Of a stretch of DNA of 13,256 nucleotides, positions 8,032 to 13,256 are shown in pieces (the first letter of the stretch is position 1; the number at the start of each line of letters is the position of its first letter). The stretch is from Spirogloea muscicola. Lineage: Eukaryota; Streptophyta; Zygnematophyceae; Spirogloeales; Spirogloeaceae. The notes under the pieces are model-generated. The model was not told the DNA's origin. It ran no database searches and was given only the letters and a program-made list of their open reading frames with translations. Location of the stretch: NCBI GenBank assembly GCA_009602725.1, contig WELB01000048.1, positions 370,293 to 383,548 of the forward strand, in the 5' to 3' direction. The position numbers and the translations under genes are program-made.

Positions 8032-11000
8032 ATGCTCCGCCCTCTCCTGCGGCGCGCGGCCGCCCGCGGCGCCTNGCAGCGCGGCGGGCCCGCCGGCGTC
8101 GGCGGCGTCGGAGACGGTGGAGGTGTCCGTGGACGGCTCCCCGGTGCACGTCGCCAAGGGGTCGACGGTGCTCCAGGCCTGCGACGCCGCGGGCGTCGAT
8201 ATCCCCCGCTTCTGTTACCACCAGCGCCTCTCCATCGCCGGCAACTGCCGCATGTGCCTGGTGGAGGTGGAGAAGTCCCCGAAGCCCGTGGCGTCGTGCG
8301 CCATGCCGGTCATGCCCGGCATGAAGATCAAGACCGGCACGCCGCTCGTCCGCAAGGCCCGCGAGGGCGTCATGGAGTTCCTGCTCCTCAACCACCCGCT
8401 GGACTGCCCCATCTGCGACCAGGGCGGCGAGTGCGACCTGCAGGACCAGGCCATGGCCTTTGGCTCTGACCGCGGCCGCTTCACCGAGTACAAGCGCACC
8501 GTGGTGGACAAGAACTTTGGGCCGCTCGTGAAGACGGTCATGACGCGGTGCATCCACTGTACTCGCTGCGTCCGGTTCGCCAAGGAGGTGGCCGGCGTCG
8601 AGGACCTCGGCATGACAGGCCGCGGCCGCGAGTCAGAGATCAGCACGTACGTGGAGAAGCTGCTCTCCAGCGAGCTGTCCGGGAATGTCATCGATTTGTG
8701 CCCAGTGGGCGCGCTCACCTCCAAGCCCTACGCCTTCACGGCGAGGAATTGGGAACTGAAGAGCACGGAGTCGATCGACGTCACTGACAGCATCGGGGCC
8801 AACATCAATCTGCAAAGCCGGGGCTCTGAGGTCATGAGAGTGCTGCCTCGCCTGAACGAGGAGGTGCAAGCCAAATTCGTAACCTTCTTGCGGTCAGGGC
8901 TCCTCTATCTCTGTGTAGAGAAGTATTTGTCAGGGACCCAATTTCACCTGGTTATTTTTTCCAAAACTTGCTCTTTGTCCTCTTCATTATTGAGGTAGTG
9001 TACGTTCTCGACCTGCCAGTAGGCATTCACATCATCAATGGCACGCTACACGTGAGATTATTGATGATTTGTACAGCTTTGACAGTGATTCTCTCTTCTT
9101 GCTATGCAGGTGAACGAGGAGTGGATCTCCGACAAGGCTCGCTTCTCATACGATGGTCTCAAGCGACAGCGGCTCTTTGCGCCGATGGTGCGGTCTTCTG
9201 AGACTGGGCGCCTTGAGGTGTCATCCTGGCCTGATGCTTTGAAGGTGGTAGCTGCCGCTGCGAAGGATGTAAAGGGCGAGAACATGGCTGCCATAGCAGG
9301 CAAGCTTGCAGACGCTGAGGCAGTCATGGCGCTGAAGGACCTCATGAACCGGCTCGGGTGCGACCGCCTGGCTTGCGAGGGAGACTGGCCCGACATGGAA
9401 GCCGATGTCCGGTCGGGCTACCTGTTGAACTCGGGCATTGCCGGTGTGGAGGAAGCAGACGTGGCCCTGCTAGTTGGCACAGATCCCAGGTCGGAGGCTC
9501 CTCTTCTGAATGCGAGACTGCGGAAGGTGGCCATTGCTGGCCGTCTGAAGGTTGCAAGCATTGGACCCAAGCTGGACTTGACCTACTCTCACGAGCACCT
9601 CGGGGACGGCACTTTGGCATTGAAGCAACTGGCTGAGGGCCGGCACCCATTTGCTGCGAAACTGGCAACGGCTAGCAAGCCGCTGGTCATTGTGGGAGCC
9701 GGCGTCTTCCAGCGCGAGGACCGGGACAGCATCTTGGCTGCCCTGCACACCATCACTGAGCTGGTGAGTGTTGTGCTCAGATAAGCACGATATCAAATGT
9801 CGGCAGGTCATGACATTGGAGCGTTTGTTGAGGCTCACGTATCACTCTACAAACAGGGTTTGCACAGTTGCACAGAATTTACGTCCCTTTTCCTAGCACT
9901 CAAGGAGCCGATGATGGGCAATACTTGTCAGTCTCCAGCACCTTAGTGATCACACTTTGGCACACGTGCAGGGAGGTGTGGTGAAGGAGGGTTGGAATGG
10001 GTACAACATTTTGCACCTTGCAGCTGGTCGTGTGGCTGGGTTGGACCTTGGTTTCCTCCCCGGACCGCAGGCCTTCTTCAACAAGTACAATCCACTGTCA
10101 CTTTCTTAGCTCTGGCATGTCTGCATTGGCATGTCTTTTGTACTTTGTCTTGTTCAGAGCTGAGCTCAGATACCAACCCCCTGAGCATTGTATGTGGGAT
10201 TGACAGCAACTGCAATTGGTGCAGGACACCTCCCAAGTTCTTGTACCTGCTGGGTGCTGATGAAGTTACTGCAGAGGATATCCCCGATGATTGTTTCGTT
10301 GTCTATCAGGTTGTGCTTTTGCCAGACACATTGCCCTGGTTTGTCAAAGTTGGTGGACATCTACACAGTGATTAGACACAAATTACAAGCATCTCCTAAT
10401 ATCTCTTACAAGCATCTCCCAAAATCTCAGGTCTTCTATGCTAAGAATGGTCTTTCTCAACATTCTGTTCTGATATGCTCATTACAAGTCGTCGTTCATT
10501 TGTCTAGGGCCACCATGGCGATCGAGGTGCAAGCTTGGCAAATGTGATCTTGCCTGGGGCTGCATATACGGAGAAGGTCAGCAAGGACCTAGAGGATCCT
10601 CTGTCTTGCCTCTTGCCCTTTAGTTGCGCCTCTTATCAAGGGCCTCGCCTTACAGTCCAACCTTTGTTTTATTAGAGGTCAGGCTACAGTGCTCATATTC
10701 CTGTGAGCTTACATTGCAAGCGTGAAATGCATCTGCTTCACTAGCCCTGCACCACTGTTTCAGTATTTTGAGCTTGCATTTGCTGCTGCAGCCGGTTGCT
10801 CGCTGAGCAGTTTCTCAATACTGGTGTCCACACAGGAGGCAACATTTGTGAACACAGAGGGCCGAGTACAAGTGACTCGACCAGCTGTGCCTCTGGTGGG
10901 GAGCTCGCGTGACGACTGGAAGATTGTCAGGGCTCTATCTGAAGTTGTGGGGAAAAGGTTGATGCTTCGGCTTTCCATAGACAGGCCATGTACTTCTAAG

Positions 11001-11636
11001 CTGGCCCCATGGCCTGAGGCATCTCTTCTAGTAGCATCTCTGGAGCATCTGCGTCTATTATGTCTACTTACCTTTCCTACTACTTCGTGGTGCAGGCTAC
11101 CCTATGACACAGTGGCGCAGCTACGGGAGCGCATCTGCGAGGTGAGCTTGAGCCACCCATCTCGTTCAGCACCTCTTCACAGATGAGGGACATGCCATCT
11201 GCTCTGCAGAGCTTCTGTTACTCTGGTAGGTGATGTGCGTCAGCCAGTTCCAGCTCAAGCTTACATATTGAGTTGCTGGATGCAGGTCGCACCACACATG
11301 GCGTATGTGGATGAGAGAGAGGACTCGTCCTGGCTGAATGGCGAGACCTTTGGGCATCGGCAGTATGGTCAATTCAGTTCTGCACCATTTGAGAAGACGG
11401 TAGGCAAATCTTTCAACCTGCACTACACCTGAGTTGCAGTCTGCAAATTGCAGGATCTCAATGCTTACATGAAGGCAGGCATTTTTGTGGTTGAGGATGC
11501 AGTCTAAACATGGTGCCTCTATCTTGATCTGCAGATTCCGAACTTCTACCAGACAGACTCGATCACGAGGGCGTCGCAGATCATGGCCAAATGCACGGCT
11601 GCAAAGCTGAAGCCCACAGCAGCACCAGCTTCATGA
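8032..11636 (+). CDS. NDUFS1: NADH dehydrogenase (ubiquinone) complex I 75-kDa Fe-S subunit, mitochondrial
   Basis: This is the largest peripheral-arm subunit of mitochondrial complex I; it carries electrons through its Fe-S clusters towards quinone. Nine exons: 8032-8863, 9110-9763, 9972-10084, 10225-10309, 10508-10576, 10836-10957, 11096-11141, 11286-11399, 11535-11636. All eight introns are GT-AG and join in phase, giving about 711 residues, close to the family's 720-750. The start ATG sits in a strong context (GCCGCCGCCATGC) and opens an arginine-rich presequence ([14 protein letters not shown]). Ligands visible for the 2Fe-2S cluster are C61, C72, C75 and C89; for the His-ligated 4Fe-4S cluster H121, C125, C128 and C134; for the next 4Fe-4S cluster C173, C176, C179 and C223. 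A molybdopterin-oxidoreductase-like region follows ([20 protein letters not shown], then [20 protein letters not shown]). The VDERE segment and C-terminus resemble plant homologues. A single N at 8075 shifts the frame; without it the presequence joins the mature part. Confidence 0.96.
8075..8075. other. Ambiguous base (N), apparent single-base insertion in NDUFS1 exon 1
   Basis: This is the only N in the window. The frame from ATG 8032 fails after this point, while the conserved Fe-S domain is read one base later. Leaving the N out makes the presequence run directly into the mature protein (RGA then CSAAGPP and ETVEVSVDG), and exon 1 becomes exactly 277 codons. It is most likely a consensus error. 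Confidence 0.85.
10383..10428 (+). repeat. Imperfect 23-bp tandem duplication in NDUFS1 intron 4
   Basis: The units 10383-10405 and 10406-10428 both start TTACAAGCATCTCC and end ATCTC, with two differences. They lie mid-intron (10310-10507), away from the splice sites. Confidence 0.8.
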
Positions 11637-12219
11637 CGTGCCAGTGATGCCTAGCTGGACGTCTACCAAGACATGTGCGTGTAGTGATTAGGAGGTTAGG
11701 AACAGGAGGTGCAGTGGAGTGGGTTGCACTTGTTTGACAAGTGAGGTCCTTATGTGTCAGGGCTGGAATATCACATGCAAGCTCTTTACAGCCAAGCTTG
11801 ACTTACAACAGTCGTACATTTCATTAATTACCTACAGCCAGGACAGATAGACATTTGTTCAAAGGCAATCGCAATAAAACATGTTGCATGGGACACAATG
11901 CAGTACTTGATGTTCTTAGATGCATCTGCATGATCTGGGGAAATGTGACGATGCTGTCTGTCACCTTCCTAAGATTACATTGATGGGCTTCGTTATTTCT
12001 CTTATTCAATTGGGACTAGGATAACGTTGTGATCGTTACACTCTGTACATTGATGTATACTGGACGTTTTGTTGTCTACTGGACGTCCTGATGACAGGAC
12101 TCTGATTCTACGAAACTGCACTGGTATTTAAGCACAGTACTGCACAACCTGGGCACTTGCTTTTGCAAGCGGAGCCCTCTAAGCTGTGGCCAGTAGTGAG
12201 ATGTGTGGTTAGAAGAGAC
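11637..12219. other. Space between convergent genes (3' UTRs of NDUFS1 and AK6)
   Basis: 583 nt separate the two stop codons and must hold both 3' ends. An AATAAA at 11873-11878 on the plus strand, 237 nt after the NDUFS1 stop, could be its poly(A) signal. I see no clear AATAAA on the minus strand for AK6. A short direct repeat (ACTGGACGT) occurs twice near 12058-12086. No coding potential is recognised. Confidence 0.5.
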
Positions 12220-13224
<1,005 letters not shown>

Positions 13225-13256
13225 TCAGGCCGGCCTCGGCGTCGGCGGCGGCAGCG

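Noticed and set aside
11453-11507. Possible extra NDUFS1 exon after a TTGCAG acceptor (frame [17 protein letters not shown])
   Set aside because: Exon 8 (FEKT) joins exon 9 ([14 protein letters not shown]) directly in phase and matches homologues; the candidate reaches a stop before any donor.

Overview
This is nuclear DNA from a eukaryote of the green-plant lineage. The clearest signs are intron-split genes with GT-AG introns of roughly 120-290 nt, a complete gene for the 75-kDa subunit of mitochondrial complex I (NDUFS1) whose C-terminal part reads like plant homologues, and a plant-type MFS transporter family. High GC, compact introns and many short repeats would suit a streptophyte alga or early-diverging land plant, but that placement is a guess. 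The odd length and the start inside a microsatellite suggest a whole contig rather than a slice.

Layout, left to right: (1) 1-466 is a pure (AG)n tract followed by a G-run cluster. (2) 720-1010 (-) is a single exon encoding the N-terminus of a Spinster-like MFS transporter. (3) 1011-2952 has no gene I can identify. (4) 2953-4831 (-) holds four exons encoding the rest of such a transporter, everything except the N-terminus. (5) 4935-4971 is a second (AG)n tract. (6) 4972-7847 is about 2.9 kb without a recognisable gene, carrying most copies of a short dispersed repeat with a GGCTGTGAGAGGCCAGCC core. (7) 8032-11636 (+) is NDUFS1 in nine exons. (8) 11637-12219 is the space between convergent genes. 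(9) 12220 to the right edge (-) is the C-terminal half of adenylate kinase 6 (AK6/Fap7/hCINAP), with its N-terminal exons beyond the window.

The most striking point is the MFS locus. The N-terminal exon and the first exon of the 2953-4831 block match in phase and in protein alignment as if they were neighbours, yet the N-terminal exon lies on the downstream side of the gene. The gene is circularly permuted, with an (AG)n tract at each broken end inside what would be intron 1. A tandem duplication, insertion of a circularised copy, or misassembly at the microsatellite would all give this picture.

Other points of note are a non-canonical GC-AG intron in AK6, a single ambiguous base (N) that breaks the NDUFS1 reading frame just after the mitochondrial presequence, and the dispersed repeat family, which may have a Pol III-like internal promoter. 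NDUFS1 (mitochondrial respiration) and AK6 (nuclear, ribosome assembly in other eukaryotes) are housekeeping genes. Nothing suggests they work together with the transporter.
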